Shown: one piece after another, positions 41,879 through 54,160 of the stretch
How the letters are laid out: every line of letters starts with the position of its first letter
Numbering within the stretch: position 1 is the stretch's first letter
Assembly: GCF_950295315.1 (NCBI RefSeq)
Contig: NC_080165.1
Location: 3,791,734 to 3,855,733 of the forward strand
Reading direction: 5' to 3'
Source of the DNA: Erinaceus europaeus
Lineage: Eukaryota > Chordata > Mammalia > Eulipotyphla > Erinaceidae
Length of the DNA stretch: 64,000 nucleotides
Program-made: the position numbers and the translations under genes
The notes under the pieces: model-generated
Seen by the model: the letters and a program-made list of their open reading frames with translations, nothing else
Databases searched by the model: none
Told to the model about the DNA's origin: nothing

Positions 41879-43415
41879 TTAAAAAGAAAATGAAAATGTA
41901 CAATGACAGAATAGATATCCCTATGCAAATGCGGATATGTATATAGTGGACTTGCAGGATTCCTCCCTAGTTAGGGTTGTTAAAAAGCCAAGTCAAAATG
42001 ATCAAGTGAATAGCTTCCTGTTGGACAGCACTCCTTGGAGATTATCACTGAGGCATATTACTATCCAGTTTCTAGATAAACCACTATAACAGTCCTAAAT
42101 CCTACTGCTATGGACACACACAGTAAACACTGACCACTTTAGCTAATGCCATCTATTTCAAGCAGGAATTGGCTGTGGAACCAGAAGACACTTAAAGGAT
42201 GAGACAGAAGCATCCCAATGACTATAATACAAATGTTCTCAAAGTGAGAGCTATAATTCCAGGTTCAGTCATTTGAGTTTGCATATTTGATTATGTTATT
42301 TACTCTAGGCAGAACGTATTCCCACAGTGATTCTTGTAGTCATGCTTTTGGAGCCAATCCTGTAGTGAGCTTTTTGTGAAGCGTGTCCATGAGATCTCTT
42401 TTAGCAGAGAAACACCTGGCTACTATTTCCTGTGTTCTAGACAAACAAACACTTGTAGCCAAAAGAATGTGTAGTCAATGCCCTGCAGGAGATTAGGATG
42501 CCATCTTTTGTTTCAGGAAATGATTTCCCAGGGTCTGGAAGGATATAGCTGCAGGCGCCTACGGAGACATAATTTGTTGATAGGAACAGGATGGATACCT
42601 GTCGAGGGGTCCCTGGTGAACAAGAAGGTATTTGTAATTGTTATCAGCATGTGAAATTTAACAACTACACTTCAGGGCTTCTGAGTTGTTTTTTTCTTTT
42701 CTTTTTCTTCCCCCCAAGCAGGACACTGATTTGAATGCATAGTTTCCACTTTTAGAGAAGACACAGCTCTGTTTGCTAATATTCTCTATACTCTTTACCT
42801 GGTTGCCTCCTGAAAAGGGGAGTTTCTTTGCATTCCTTTCTGGTTTCACCTCCCCCTTAAGAGAATGAAAGAGCAACTTTGAGAATGAATTAAGATTTTA
42901 TATTTCAGGTCTAACTTAGTCTATAGAATATGATATTATTTATATTTCAGGTCTAGCAGACTATCACATATGATATTATTTATATTTCATGGCTAAATTA
43001 GTCTATAGGATATGATATAAATACACATTTCTTACTATTTAGTATAATGATTTCTATGGGGTGGCCTTCTCTGGGAAGGCCAATAATTTTCCAGTTGTAA
43101 GTATACTTGGATGGCAATGTTCCCTAAGGGCTACCTTTTTAAGTAAGCATACTCTCTTAATAGACCAGACCCAGCCATCTAGTCTACTCTTTATCACCGT
43201 AAAGATAATTAACTGATTTCTTTGCTGATTATTCTCAATATTTCCTGGCTCCCAGGTGACTACTGGAGGGTGGCAGTGCTATGTATTTGGTCTGATAAAA
43301 TGTTCCTGTCCACTTTATCATCCTCCTCTCATACCTTAAAACTCTATAAATACTACAACTTTAGTTCTGTTACCTAATCTCTAATCGGATTTTCATATGA
43401 AGACCTGACATATGC
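41879..43415. other. Unassigned sequence
   Basis: About 1.5 kb. A local tandem-like repeat (gatattatttatatttcaggtcta...) occurs at about 42895-43015 in three imperfect copies. No gene seen. Confidence 0.5.
42893..43018. repeat. Short imperfect tandem repeat, unit about 40-60 bp
   Basis: tatttcaggtctaacttagtctatagaatatgatattattta is followed by two related copies (tatttcaggtctagcagactatcacatatgatattattta; tatttcatggctaaattagtctataggatatgatataaata). Three units, AT-rich. Confidence 0.85.
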
Positions 43416-43450
43416 TTTATTATTATTATTAATATTATTATTATTATTAC
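43415..43450. repeat. (ATT)n microsatellite
   Basis: TTATTATTATTAATATTATTATTATTATTA, at the tail of the next SINE. Confidence 0.93.
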
Positions 43451-43760
43451 CGCCAGGGTTATCAGTGAGCCTAGATATGATCATTTTTCTTTCTGTTCTT
43501 CTTTTGTTTGCTTGCTTTGACGGACACAGAGAGAAATAGAGAGGAAAGAGGTATAGAGAGGGAGGCAGGGGCAGATCAGAGAGACATCGACAGTCCTGCT
43601 TTATAGCCTTTATAGCCGGCGAAGTTTCCTCCCCTGCAAAGTGAATATCAGGAGCCTGGGCCCAGGTGGCCCCGCCTGGCAGTGTGTGCTTACTGAGTGC
43701 CACACCCCGGGCCTTCTGGTGTACTCCGGACCCTGCACAACTTCGCTGGAACCAGAACCG
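43450..43760 (-). mobile_element. SINE-A-like with 3' module remnant, minus strand
   Basis: accgccagggttatcagtgagcc at the tail side resembles the module of 49335; then acggacacagagagaaatagagagg, cctcccctgcaaagtgaat. Old; the head is diverged. Confidence 0.7.
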
Positions 43761-44545
43761 AATGCATCCTTTTTCTTGCCAAGTAACTTAGAGTGTAACA
43801 AGCAATGAGCTGCAGCAGACTGCAGCTTAATACTGTTTTGTATTAAAATATGGTATATTTCCAATAATCAAGAATGATCTAATAAGTCTGGTTATTGTAT
43901 TTGTCTAATTTTGAACTTAATTATATTTACCAAGCAATAATTGTTATGACAACTGATGAAAACACTCTGACTGACCTCTTACAATTTTCCCTAAGCTGAA
44001 CCACAGTAGAAATCACACCAGAGCTTATACAGATAGCAAACATCCTTGACTATGACCAATTCAGTGAAATGTTAAAAGAATACTTAGAGTGCACATCAGG
44101 TCTCTTGATAATCTCAAACTGGTCATTTGGATTTACTTCGTGATAGTCTCTGAAGAACCAAAGCCGAGTCTGGGAAGAGGAGTGATGAACAAGAGAGAAA
44201 GAGCCCGGACTCTGACATGGTGCATTTACTCCCGTAACTGTGCTCCAGATAACGCAAGCAAATGCCTTGCAAGTGGTGGTGTAGGGTTCCGCTCCATGCG
44301 CAACACTGAGAAAGCCTAAGAAACAGGAGTCCTCCAGAAACCTCCTCAGAGAGCCAGAAATGGCTTCCAAAGATGGAACTCATAGCTATCCTTGATTTCT
44401 AAGCTGATTCTTCCATTTTAAGCCAAGGTTACTTTTCAGATCTAAGGTATTTGATACTAACACCGACTTGAAAAGTAATGAAGCTGTTCTTATGTTAAAA
44501 AAAATCAACACATATGTACACACAACTTAATTAATGGGAAATTCA
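43761..44545. other. Unassigned sequence
   Basis: About 780 bp. The patch 44145-44330 (ctctgaagaaccaaagccgag...gagagaaagagcc...) may be a decayed minus-strand SINE. Frames over it are not convincing. Confidence 0.45.
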
Positions 44546-44546
44546 T

Positions 44547-44586
44547 AGATAGATAGACAGATAGATTAGATAGACAGATAGATTTA
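44547..44586. repeat. (GATA)n/(GACA) microsatellite
   Basis: atagatagatagacagatagattagatagacagatagat. Confidence 0.93.
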
Positions 44587-44604
44587 GGCTTTCTCCATTG
44601 CCAT

Positions 44605-44775
44605 TTTTCAGTGACAGCATCACTTTGTGTTGAGAGCTCTGAGTGACCTCATGATGTGTTTGCTCCTGCAGGGGGAAAGCTTTGAGAGTCCTGAAGGTAG
44701 AGTGCAGGTGTCTCTATGCCTCTCTCCCTCTCAATTTCTGCCTCTACCTAATAATAAATAATATAAAGATTAAAA
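44605..44775 (+). mobile_element. SINE-B, plus strand, 5' part diverged
   Basis: gctcctgcagggggaaagctttgagagtcctgaag, caggtgtctctatgcctctctccctctcaatttctgcctctacctaataataaataat. Only the 3' two thirds are clear. Confidence 0.7.
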
Positions 44776-46640
44776 GCCATAAAGAGTCCTTTTAAAAATG
44801 CTACACTGTTTTTAAAAAAATGAAATACTGTGTGTGAGTATATATGTCTATAATGTGTTAAGCGATTCAACAACGTTCTGAAAGCTGGAATGTTGGCAGC
44901 CTGTGAAGTACCCCCAGCACATGTGAACGTCATGACTCAGCCCCCTTGGCTCCAGAAATGTAATGTGTTGGATCACAAAGGTCACCAAAAACAACTACAA
45001 CAGGGCAACTGACTAAGTCACAGCAACTCGCTTCCTTACAGCTCTTGACTTTGAAGCCCAAGAACACCATGTCAACATTATGTCCTTTCTAGTAAGTCTT
45101 CTCTCTTTGGCTAACAGATGGCCACCTTCTCCCTCTGGTTTTCATCTTTCCTCTGTGTGCTCACCTGTGTATGTCTTCATCTCTTCTCCTAAGGACACCA
45201 GTCATGTTGAAGTAAGAACAACAGATAGGACTTACTTAACTCTTCTTTCTTTAAAGACACTTTCCTTCGAAGGAGCTGGTGTCAACTTCAGTATATGGAG
45301 GAGGAGCAGTCCAGGGTGTGTTAGTGGTCCTTGTGGCATATTGAGTGTAACACAGCCTTCTATCTATCAGGGTCTGGAACTATACTGAGACTATGATGCC
45401 AACTTAAGTAAAAATGCCACTATTATGCAAGGGAAGAAAAAGAATTTTAGTTTAGTTTCAGAATGGGTGCTCTGTTTCAGCAGAGAGAGAATACTAAGGC
45501 AGAATGTACAAGCATAGATGGCAACCCCCCTATACCCACTTTGGGGCAAAAGTCCATTTATAAGACAAAGAGAAGAACTTGGCATAATGGAAGTCTTCAT
45601 CACATAGTTTGAAGTAACAGATACTTGTCTGTGAGTGCAAATGTTAACCTTCATCTGAGGTGGAACAAAACTTTCTCAGTGCCAGACATTATCTTGCACA
45701 TTATCTCTTAAGGGTAGAAGACCCCTTCTAGGTGAGAGTAAATGCAAATTAAGTCAAAGGTTTTTTTTTTTTCCCTCAGAGTTTTATGTTTAGGTGAGAA
45801 GGAGATGTCTTGGCTTCTAGGGCTTTACCTTTGAGGTAAGAAAGGTAGCTAGAACCTAAAAGCCAGGAGGGAATATCTTTGCAGGTTGCTTTCAGTTAAA
45901 AACAAAAGACACAAAGACACGGCAGACACATCTGAAGTTTATCTCCTTTTTTACCAATTTTGTTCAACAGAGAATGATTATCTAATACCAGTCAGATTTA
46001 GGCATTCAAGTCTTCATAGACTTAAAACAAGAATCAGTGGTACTTAATCTTTGGAGACAGGAGAAGTCAGAGTGCCTGCTCTGGGAACTATTCCCTGGTG
46101 GTCCTACTGCTGAGTACAATGAAAGCAAGTTAATGTAATCAATTGAGATGACTTCCCATCTGGGGGACTAATGCTACTATAGCCTCTAAACTTAAAATAT
46201 ACAGCTAATCAATCATTTCATTTTAAATGACATGACAGAAACCAGGACTTATTTATACATCAAAGAAACATGACTATGGCAGGCATTTTTTTTTTTCTTT
46301 TGACAATTTAACAGTCATATTCCAACCCTTTGTTATGTCTCCTTTTTCTAAGAAATACTAATTCTGCAAAAACACTTTCACCCCTATTTAGGTTGTTTTC
46401 AGTCATTAGATACAAACTCCTATCACAGGAAAATGAGACATTGAAACAGAACATACCAACAACTGTGTTACAAACCATCCCCCCAATGAAATGATAAAAA
46501 GATACACATGAAAACTTTAAAAAATCAAAGTATACTAATTCTGTTCAGATATGGAAAGTTGTGTGCTTTGGTGAGGACTAGTTCCTACATACTATAGAAA
46601 GAGAATCTTAGATGTATGCCTGGTATGTACTAATCATGGG
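44776..46640. other. Unassigned sequence
   Basis: About 1.9 kb with no recognisable gene or repeat. A 102-codon plus-strand frame (45080-45388) has no motif or visible splice context and is probably chance. Confidence 0.5.
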
Positions 46641-46642
46641 AG

Positions 46643-46675
<33 letters not shown>

Positions 46676-46691
46676 TGTGTGTGTGTGTGTT
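46643..46691. repeat. (GT)n microsatellite
   Basis: About 48 bp of GT with one TATG interruption. Confidence 0.95.
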
Positions 46692-46792
46692 TATCTGAGC
46701 TAAGAGTTTTAGACAGAGCAACTAACTTTGTAAGTGAGACATGATACAATATCTTTAGGATAGAACTACAGAAAAGGAGTTTTAGTACTCAG

Positions 46793-47250
46793 ACACACTC
46801 ATCCCAAAAGATCTGTGTGCACCTATGTTCATAGCAGCACAGCTTGTAATAGCCAAAACCTGGAAGCAAGTGAGATGTCCATCAACAGATGAGTGGCTCA
46901 GAAAGTTGTGATATACATATTCAGATGTTACCAATGATTAATTCAACTTCTTCATATCCTCTTGGATGGAGTCTGAAGGAATCACGTTAAGTAAGATCAG
47001 CCAGAAAGAGAAGAATGAATATGGGACGATCTCACTCATGGACGGACGTTGAAATGTAAGAACAGAATGCAGCACTGAGACTGGGTTTGGTGGGGGGCTT
47101 TCATGTCCTCATGCATGATGATGAAATAGGATCTAGGCTAGGAATAAAAGTGTTTTGCAGAAAACTGAGAAATGTTATGTGTGTGCCAACAACTGTATCT
47201 ACTGTAAACATTAATCTCCCCAATAAAACAAACTAAATAAATAAACCTTA
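46793..47250 (+). mobile_element. L1 ORF2 end and short 3'UTR, plus strand
   Basis: cacctatgttcatagcagcacagcttgtaatagccaaaacctgg, caacagatgagtggctcagaaag, cctcttggatggagtctgaagg, ending aaactgagaaatgttatg, ttaatctccccaataaaac. ORF2 end is diverged and not open. Second UTR type, with internal deletions. Confidence 0.85.
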
Positions 47251-47460
47251 AGGGGGAAATAGTAAGAAATAACTGGTTTTGTTTGTTTGTTTCTTTCTTC
47301 AGCTAGTTGTATTGAGGTGGCAAATTCCATTCAATCAGAACTCATCAGCCTGTGTTTCTTTGGTACAACAGCTCAAAAGACCAGGGCAACTTACACGCCC
47401 AGACAGAAATGGGAAAGATTTGGTCCTTGACGATGACAATGGTCCTGGGATAAATTGTGC

Positions 47461-47546
47461 TCCTTCCTTCCTTCCTTCCTTCCGTCTATCTTCCCTCCCT
47501 CCCTTCTTCCCTCCCTCCCTTCCTTCCTTCCTTCCTTCCTTCTTCT
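47461..47546. repeat. (TTCC)n/(CCCT)n pyrimidine repeat
   Basis: About 85 bp of nearly pure pyrimidine. It forms the tail of a spurious 89-codon frame (47279-47548). Confidence 0.95.
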
Positions 47547-49281
47547 GACTTAATGTGGTTCATTCATATTACTATTCTAGGTAGACTTAATTATACCTTT
47601 GTTATTTATTTTTGAGAGTCCCTAAAGAGATATGAAATATCTGAAAGAGATATGAAATATACTTTGAATATTTGCTGAAGAAGAACTCTTGGAATAATCT
47701 GGAATTCCCTGTACTCCTAAACAGGGGAGGAGTCCAGTGTAGAGCTCCAGGGGATTAATGCAAATGTGACCTCCTGTGTTCTCACAGTCTGGAGAAGCTT
47801 TGCACATAGATTTATTTTCTGCTCCTCATTGTCATTCTGCTGTTATCCCAGAATGGTGTGGCCCAGGGAAAGGTTAGCAACATCTGCTGAGTAGCCAAGC
47901 ACCATGTAAGTAAATTCTGTTTGCCTCCTGTCAAGATTCTCACTGCAGTTTTGATTAAAGATAAAGAGATGCAAAGATACCCAAATCGCATGCATGAAAA
48001 CAAAATGTCTGCTTCTTCAGATCGTTCCATTCTCCTGTCTTTGCATCAGCTCACCAAGTGTAACCTTTCTTCAAATCTGCAAACTAATTCAGGAGTTTTC
48101 ATGTCGCCCACTGCTAGTCAAGCTTCTCTGTCAATATCCACGCCCTCTTCCCATTTGTCTTGGGATTCCTACGTGGCAAACAGAGGCTCCTGCAGCTCTC
48201 TCTTCCCCTTGCCTGTGGAAAACAACAGGCTGTGTAACCAAGGGGAAGCTTATTAGCAGCTAGAAACTCATTTTGAATGCTTCCCCATCAGATTGCCTAC
48301 CCGTTTAAATTATGAGTGTTAAGGAAAATAAATAAACAAACAAGGACTCACACATGAGCCTATCTTGTCACACAGAGCCTTTAATATCATGTGCCTCCTC
48401 AGAGTTCAATCTCCAACCCTTTGCCAGAAAGAATTGGTAAACCTATTTCCTCCTCAGTGCATATGGTGAAAACCTATGAGGTCTGTCTGATTTATATAAG
48501 TGTACTTGGCTGCTATCTTGTGTTTATCCAAACTGGGTAATAAAGTAAAAGTAAAGCTCAGCTCCAGGGAGACGATTTTTTAATATAAAAACTGGACATG
48601 TTAAGGAACATGGCATGTGCAGACTCTTGGATTATGGGGAGCTTCCTAAATTGAGCTCATTCACACTGCTTTGAGTCGTTTGCCTGCCTTATTGATTTAT
48701 CCTCTAAGCTATTGGATGAAATGGAAATGCAGGTGTTTGAGATTTTTATATATTTGAAATATTTTTAAAGTTTGTAGTGTTGGGAAGGCATTTTTATTGT
48801 ATGAGGATTTCTTTTTTTTCTACTAAGCTGTGTGTTTTCATTTGTCAAGGAGGAGAAAAATTTCTGACAGCATCTCTATATTTCCCATTCGCACTCACAT
48901 AGAACTAAAATTGTGTATTTGACCAAATAGAAGTCAGTGTCTGCTTCAGCATGGACTTGACCTAGTCAATATATTTAGGTCAACTTAAAGCTTACTATCA
49001 TTAGCTGGTTTTCAGTTCATGATTTTGCTCATTGCAGACACAGTGACTTCTGAAGTTACAGATATGTTAAGCCAGCAATAAAGTTTATAGAATGAGCATC
49101 TAACACTGACCAGACAAGTCTTGTGTCCTCTGAAACCTTCAGGTATTTGAAGATCACTCTAGAATGGCTGGATGTCTTCTTAACATAAGAACTTGACAGT
49201 TAACCTGAGACAAGTCTTAAAAACAAAAATGAAAGGTGTTTGATCAGTGGCTGGAAACTCCATGAGAGACGAGATGAGAAA
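47547..49281. other. Unassigned single-copy-looking sequence
   Basis: About 1.7 kb. gaaagagatatgaaatat is present twice near 47625-47660. Two overlapping plus-strand frames (47921-48263) are about 90-110 codons long, but I recognise no domain and there is no clear start or splice context. Confidence 0.5.
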
Positions 49282-49678
49282 AAAATCTTAGTTATTTTTT
49301 TTATTTTTTCAAGAATCAGTTTTTTTTTTTTTTCCCTCCAGGGTTATTGCTGGGCTCGGTGCCTGCACCATTAATCCACCGCTCCTGGAGGCCATTTTCC
49401 CCCTCTTTTTGTTGTAGCCTTGTTGTGGTTATTATTATTGCCATTGTTGATGTCGTTCGTTGTTGGATAGGACAGAGAGAAATGGAGAGAGGAGGGGAAG
49501 ACAGAGACGGGGAGAGAAAGACAGACACCTGTAGACCTGCTTCACCGCCTGTGAAGCGACTCCCCTGCAGGTGGGGAGCCGGGGGCTTGAACCGGGATCC
49601 TTACGCTGGTCCCTGCGCTTTGCGCCACCTGCGTTTAACCCGCTGCGCCACCGCCTGACCCCCAAAATCTTAGTTATT
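49282..49678 (-). mobile_element. SINE-A with 3' module and 15-bp TSD, minus strand
   Basis: The element (49297-49663) is flanked by aaaatcttagttatt (49282-49296 and 49664-49678). It has the usual SINE-A plus, on its 3' side, a 65-bp module (ccctccagggttattgctggg...accgctcctggaggcc). Module and SINE lie inside one TSD pair, so they moved as one unit. Confidence 0.95.
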
Positions 49679-49734
49679 ATGACTCTCAGTAGGATGGTAC
49701 TTCTACAGACTACTTTTTCCTCTCTACTGCATTT

Positions 49735-49793
49735 TAAAAAAAAAAAGAAAGAAAGGAAGGAAGAAGAAAAGAAAGAAAGAGAACAGAAAAAGC
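49735..49793. repeat. A-rich GAAAG repeat
   Basis: Poly-A followed by GAAAGAAAGG and GAAGAAAAG units. Confidence 0.88.
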
Positions 49794-50021
49794 TTATTCC
49801 ATCCTCTTAAGTTCTGTAAGATATTCTTTCAAAATTCATTCACTCAAAACATGTTCAGACTAATTGATCTCAGAACATCTATTCACTTTGTTGCTCCCTT
49901 CTACCTGCTACTTAACTCTCCTGGTTTAGTTAAATACAATGATGCAACCCTAGTAAAATATGAGATTATTATAATTTCTAATTTGTGGACTGAATCCAGA
50001 AAGAGATACAAAGTGAAAAAC

Positions 50022-50235
50022 CTGGGAGGCCAGCAAGCAGGTGGCACATGCTGGGAAGCACACATATTCCCAAGCGCAGGGGTCCGGGTTTGAGTCCCTG
50101 GTCCCCACCTGCAGGGAGGACACTTCACAAGCAGTGAAGCAGGTCTGCAGGTTTCTCTCTTTCTCTCTCCCTCTCTGTGTCCCCATCCCCTCACAATGTC
50201 TCTATATCTTATATAATACAAAATAAAAAAAATAA
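50022..50235 (+). mobile_element. SINE-B, plus strand
   Basis: gggaggccagcaagcaggtggcacatgc, GGTTTGAGTCCC, ctggtccccacctgcagggagg, CT-rich body, tail ACAAAATAAAAAAAATAATAATA. Confidence 0.88.
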
Positions 50236-50945
50236 TAATACATAAAGTAAAATTTGAAGGAAGATATTTAATTTTCAAATGGGATAAGCACTTCTCTCTT
50301 CATCTGTCTCTTCCCCCCTCCCATTTTCATTGCTTCTTGAATGATTTCATCTATACTCAATTAAGTCGTGGTAGCCAAGAAGCATCTTCTCATCCAGAAT
50401 GGAAAAAACAAATAAATCAGCAATATCTGTTCTGTATCCAAGTAAGAGGAGAAAACTATCCGTGTGTATTATAGAAAATGTTAATCGTGTCTGCACAGGG
50501 ATGGTTACTGGAGTCAGCAGGTGGTAAGACAGAGTTCTGTGAATTGGACACAATTTTTGCCATTCAGAATGATGTGAGCTTTGAATTTCAACAGATGTGT
50601 TCTAGTGAGATGAGTACATTGCTTTCTGTCTCTTGGGGGTTCAAGATTTTTATTACAGATGAGATTTGAATTCAAGGTTTTGACAACAGATTTTTGTAAT
50701 TTAAAGGAAATTCTTATGATGATGTGCTTTATTTTTCTTAGTGTGATATAGTAGACTGAATCATGTCTTCATGCTCCCATCTTAATCTCTGGAATCTGTG
50801 GATGTGTTATCCTACATAACAATAGTTAAGTGATTCAGATGCTCATATTTGGGAAGGTAATGCTGCTTTAATGAATACCTAACATGTGGAGGTGGCTTTG
50901 GAACAGTTTATGAGATGAAAATTATGAGTAACATGACAGACAAGA
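50236..50945. other. Unassigned sequence
   Basis: About 700 bp, nothing recognised. A short frame at 50478-50669 has no motif. Confidence 0.5.
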
Positions 50946-50947
50946 GC

Positions 50948-51135
50948 TAGGTCTTCTTAACCTCACTAACGTGTCCTGGAACCCCACCTCCCCAGAACCC
51001 CGACCCACTCAGCAAAGATAGAAACCAGCTTGGGGGAATGGATCCACCTGCCAAAGCCCATGTCCCTTGGAGAAGCAATTACAGAAGCCAGACCTTTGAA
51101 CTTCTGCACACCATGGATTCTTTCTCTTAATTTAT
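50948..51135 (+). mobile_element. L1 3'UTR fragment (first type), plus strand
   Basis: ctcactaacgtgtcctggaacccc, ggggaatggatccacctgccaaagcccatgtcc, gaagcaattacagaagccagacctttgaacttctgcac. Matches 19030-19190 and 61270-61400. Both ends are cut. Confidence 0.75.
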
Positions 51136-52140
51136 AGGATCTTATTCCATGTGTCAGTACTCATTTACTGCTCTGGGCTCCACACCTTCAGGACCCACCT
51201 CCTGATTTCTGCACCTGGATCTCCAGTCTCTGGGGCCTTCAGCTTGGTCCTTTCTCTTCTGCCCTCTCTGGTTTTGCTTGGCACTATCTCCACCTGTCTC
51301 TGACTTCAGGGGAACTTCATTAATGCTTTTGCATTCATGCTATATACATTCTAATCCAGAATACTTTTGAAATAACTCAAGGCAAGTGTCATGACTATGT
51401 TTTCTTAAAGTTCAGTTTAAATAATTGCTAATTACATCAAATCAATCATATAAGCAAAAAAAAAAAAAAAAAGACTCATCTACAATCAGTTGTCAGCATA
51501 GTGAAATGTAGATGGCGTTTACCCAGCATTAATCACTCACCGGTGCTATGTTCTAGTAGCTCTGTTGGGCAGTGAGGCATGAAGGTAACAGCCTGGCCAG
51601 ATCTCTCAAGCTGTTCCTGATCCATAATGTGCGAAATGACCAGAAACTAACAGTTGCTGTCATTGACAAGGGTCATAATGATAACATTGACAGTTTGATT
51701 ACACTGTCTTCAATGTAAATACCTGCAGGCCACAGTGTGGATGGGGACAGAACGTGTCAGTGTGAACCGTGTCCACACAGAGCGTTTTAGAAAGGACTAT
51801 CAGAGTCAAGAAAGACCGATGTGTGTGCAGAGGTCCGAGTGTCTCAAACATAAATACCGAGACAATATAGATAATTGACACCCTGGAGAGAAGGATCCTG
51901 AGCAAAGTGGAGAGATCAAAGTCAGGAATAGGGAAGAGGAAAATAAAATAAATCTATGGTCTTATTCTGAGTTTTGATTTTGACAACGAATACTCAACTT
52001 TGCCAGAACCTTGGAGAAACCAAGGGAAAGTCTAGGTGTTCTCTGTAACAGTTAGGACTGTGGGATGTGTGCCCACTATTGAAGGGTGTCTCCTAGAAGG
52101 AATTATCCTTACCCTACTCAAACTGGAATGATACCTGGGG
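51136..52140. other. Unassigned sequence
   Basis: About 1 kb, poly-A at 51455-51472. Nothing recognised. Confidence 0.5.
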
Positions 52141-52154
52141 TCAAAAAACTTCTT

Positions 52155-52378
52155 TTTTTTAAAAAACAATGTTTTAATTATCTTTATTTATTGGATAAAG
52201 ACAGCCAGAAATCAAGAGGGAAGGGGGAGATAAGCAGAGAGACAGAGAGACACCTGCAACAATGCTTCACCACTTGCAAAGCTTTCCCCCCTGCAGGTGG
52301 AGACCGGGAGCTTGAACCCAGGTCCTTGCACATTGCAACCTGTGTGCTCAACCAGATGTGCCACTGCCTGTCTATCCC
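52155..52378 (-). mobile_element. SINE-B, minus strand
   Basis: ttaattatctttatttattggataaagacagccagaaatcaagaggg, ttcaccacttgcaaagc, gcttgaacccaggtcc, ending gtgccactgcctgtc. Confidence 0.92.
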
Positions 52379-52604
52379 TTTAAAATTTTTTTTTTATTAA
52401 AAATTTCTTAAAGGGGAGAAACACCCAGGGAATAATTTTTCATAACCTCTAGAGCACTTGAAATAGTGCGGTGAGAGAACCTTCTGCCACAGTGGAGACT
52501 GAAGTCAGAGTGGGTAGATACGCACAACTGACAAATTAATGAACTACAAGGATCTTGATTGTATACTAAATTGTAGTGATAATTAATGGTATAAAGCTGA
52601 TACA

Positions 52605-52670
52605 CTGTATGTGTGTGTGTGTGGGGGGGTGTGTGTGTGTATGTGTGTGTGTGTATGTGTGTGTGCCTAT
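52605..52670. repeat. Interrupted (GT)n microsatellite
   Basis: GT runs separated by GGGGGGG and TATG units. Confidence 0.93.
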
Positions 52671-52682
52671 GTCAAGGGATAA

Positions 52683-52928
52683 GATTAAGATGCTGGATGT
52701 GTACGTGTGTGGCTGGGGTTGGTGATGGTTGAGGTCACAAGTTACCAAACTCAAGGACTCAGATTCAAGTCCCAGGTCCCTACTTGGAGATAGGTGGGGA
52801 GGGGGCTGTGGTTCAGGGCAGGGCAGTGGGGGCTTCAGGAGAGTGAAGCAGTGACTCAGATGATCTCTTTCTCCCTCTCTATCTCTGTCCCCACTCTCAA
52901 TTTCTCTTTGTCCTAGCAAATAAAGGGG
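52683..52928 (+). mobile_element. SINE-B-like, plus strand, diverged
   Basis: ggctggggttggtgatggttgaggtcacaagttacc, gattcaagtcccaggtccc, CT-rich body, ending caaataaagggggg. A GGG-rich patch at 52796-52840 is private. Confidence 0.7.
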
Positions 52929-52934
52929 GGATGG

Positions 52935-53335
52935 CTACTTGGGCAGGGGATCATCATGCAGCCACTGAGACCCAGCAATAATCCCGGTGCCGATAAAAGT
53001 AAATAAACAGCATAAGGCACAAGGACCAGAATAGGCATAAGGATCCTGGTTTGAGCCCGGGGCTCCCCACCTGCAGGGGAGTCTTTTCACAGGCGGTGAA
53101 GCAGGTCTGCAGGTGTCTGTCTTTCTCTCCCCCTCTCTGTCTTCCCCTCCTCTCTCCATTTCTCTCTGTCCTATCCAATAACGACGACATCAATAACAAC
53201 AATAATAACAGCAACCAAAACAACAACAAAAACACCAATGGAAAAAAAGATGGCCTCTAGGAGCAGTGCATTAATAGCACAGGCACCAAGCCCCCGTGAT
53301 AACCCAGAGGCAAAAATAAATAAAAATGTAAGTAA
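52935..53335 (+). mobile_element. SINE-A with 3' module, preceded by a second module fragment
   Basis: 53005-53230 is a SINE-A lacking its first 30-40 bp (agcataaggcacaaggacc, GGTTTGAGCCC, complete body). 53250-53320 carries the module (ggcctctaggagcagtgcattaatagcacaggcaccaagcc). An upstream fragment (52950-53000, gagacccagcaataatcccggtgcc) resembles the end of the same module, so this may be two nested copies. Confidence 0.85.
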
Positions 53336-53358
53336 ATAAATGCATTTAAAGGGATAAG

Positions 53359-53376
53359 ATAATAATAATAATAACA
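53359..53376. repeat. (ATA)n microsatellite
   Basis: agataataataataataac, short run after the SINE tail. Confidence 0.85.
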
Positions 53377-54154
53377 CCTATAAGAAGATTATTGATGACT
53401 TCAACTGTCAAAGCATGAACTCTGAACTGTCCAGGATAAGCATTGGAAGGTAGATGATAATTTATTACTAAAATATGACAGTAGAATATGTATTTAAGAA
53501 TCATTCTGCAAATAATTTAGATAATGACAAGAAAAGCAAGACTATAAAGATGAAGCTAGCAGAAGATGAAATTAGCCATCCCTTTGAAGGGTAATATACT
53601 TCTACCCACGCAGTGCATGGAGTTGGAGATGAAGGGAAATTCTATGTGGCTATAAAGTTAGAGGAATTAAATAAAATCGCAGTGACTAATATCTCTGGTG
53701 AGGAACAGTACCATGTCCATTAGCACCAGGGCCGATGACCTCATTACACATTCACTTGATGATGAGTACCAAGTTCTGTCTGGACAGTCAGGAACAGAAA
53801 TCAATCTCGATTGAGATGTACATTTGGAAATTTGTATCACTAAATATTAAGGCAGTATGTGAACTAAGGCACTGGGTGTGAAATGCGTGAAAAGACAAAA
53901 GCTCTGCTCTTTGAATAATGCCAATTCTCTAAGGACCAAGTCCAAAAGAGGATTAACCAGGAATGGTTTTCAGGAAGGGAGGGGGTCCTGTCCACAGAAA
54001 CTGTCACCAGAAGATGTAATAGCAGTTAATTCCATGGGGGAACAGATTCATCTGTTTTGAACTGCAGTCATTTCAGCAGTGCTAGCAGTGGTCAGTAGTG
54101 GTAAGTACCTTTTTACATTCAAATAACATCAGAGTGATATGTGATCATTAGATG
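53377..54154. other. Unassigned sequence
   Basis: About 780 bp with no recognised gene. I considered a processed pseudogene because of the low repeat content and several medium frames, but found no family match and no A-tail. Confidence 0.45.
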
Positions 54155-54160
54155 TTGCAG

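Noticed and set aside
45080..45388. 102-codon plus-strand frame
   Set aside because: No motif, no neighbouring splice signals I trust, and codon content like the surrounding AT-rich DNA.
53377..54060. Possible processed pseudogene
   Set aside because: Several medium frames but no recognisable protein, no A-tail and no TSD.
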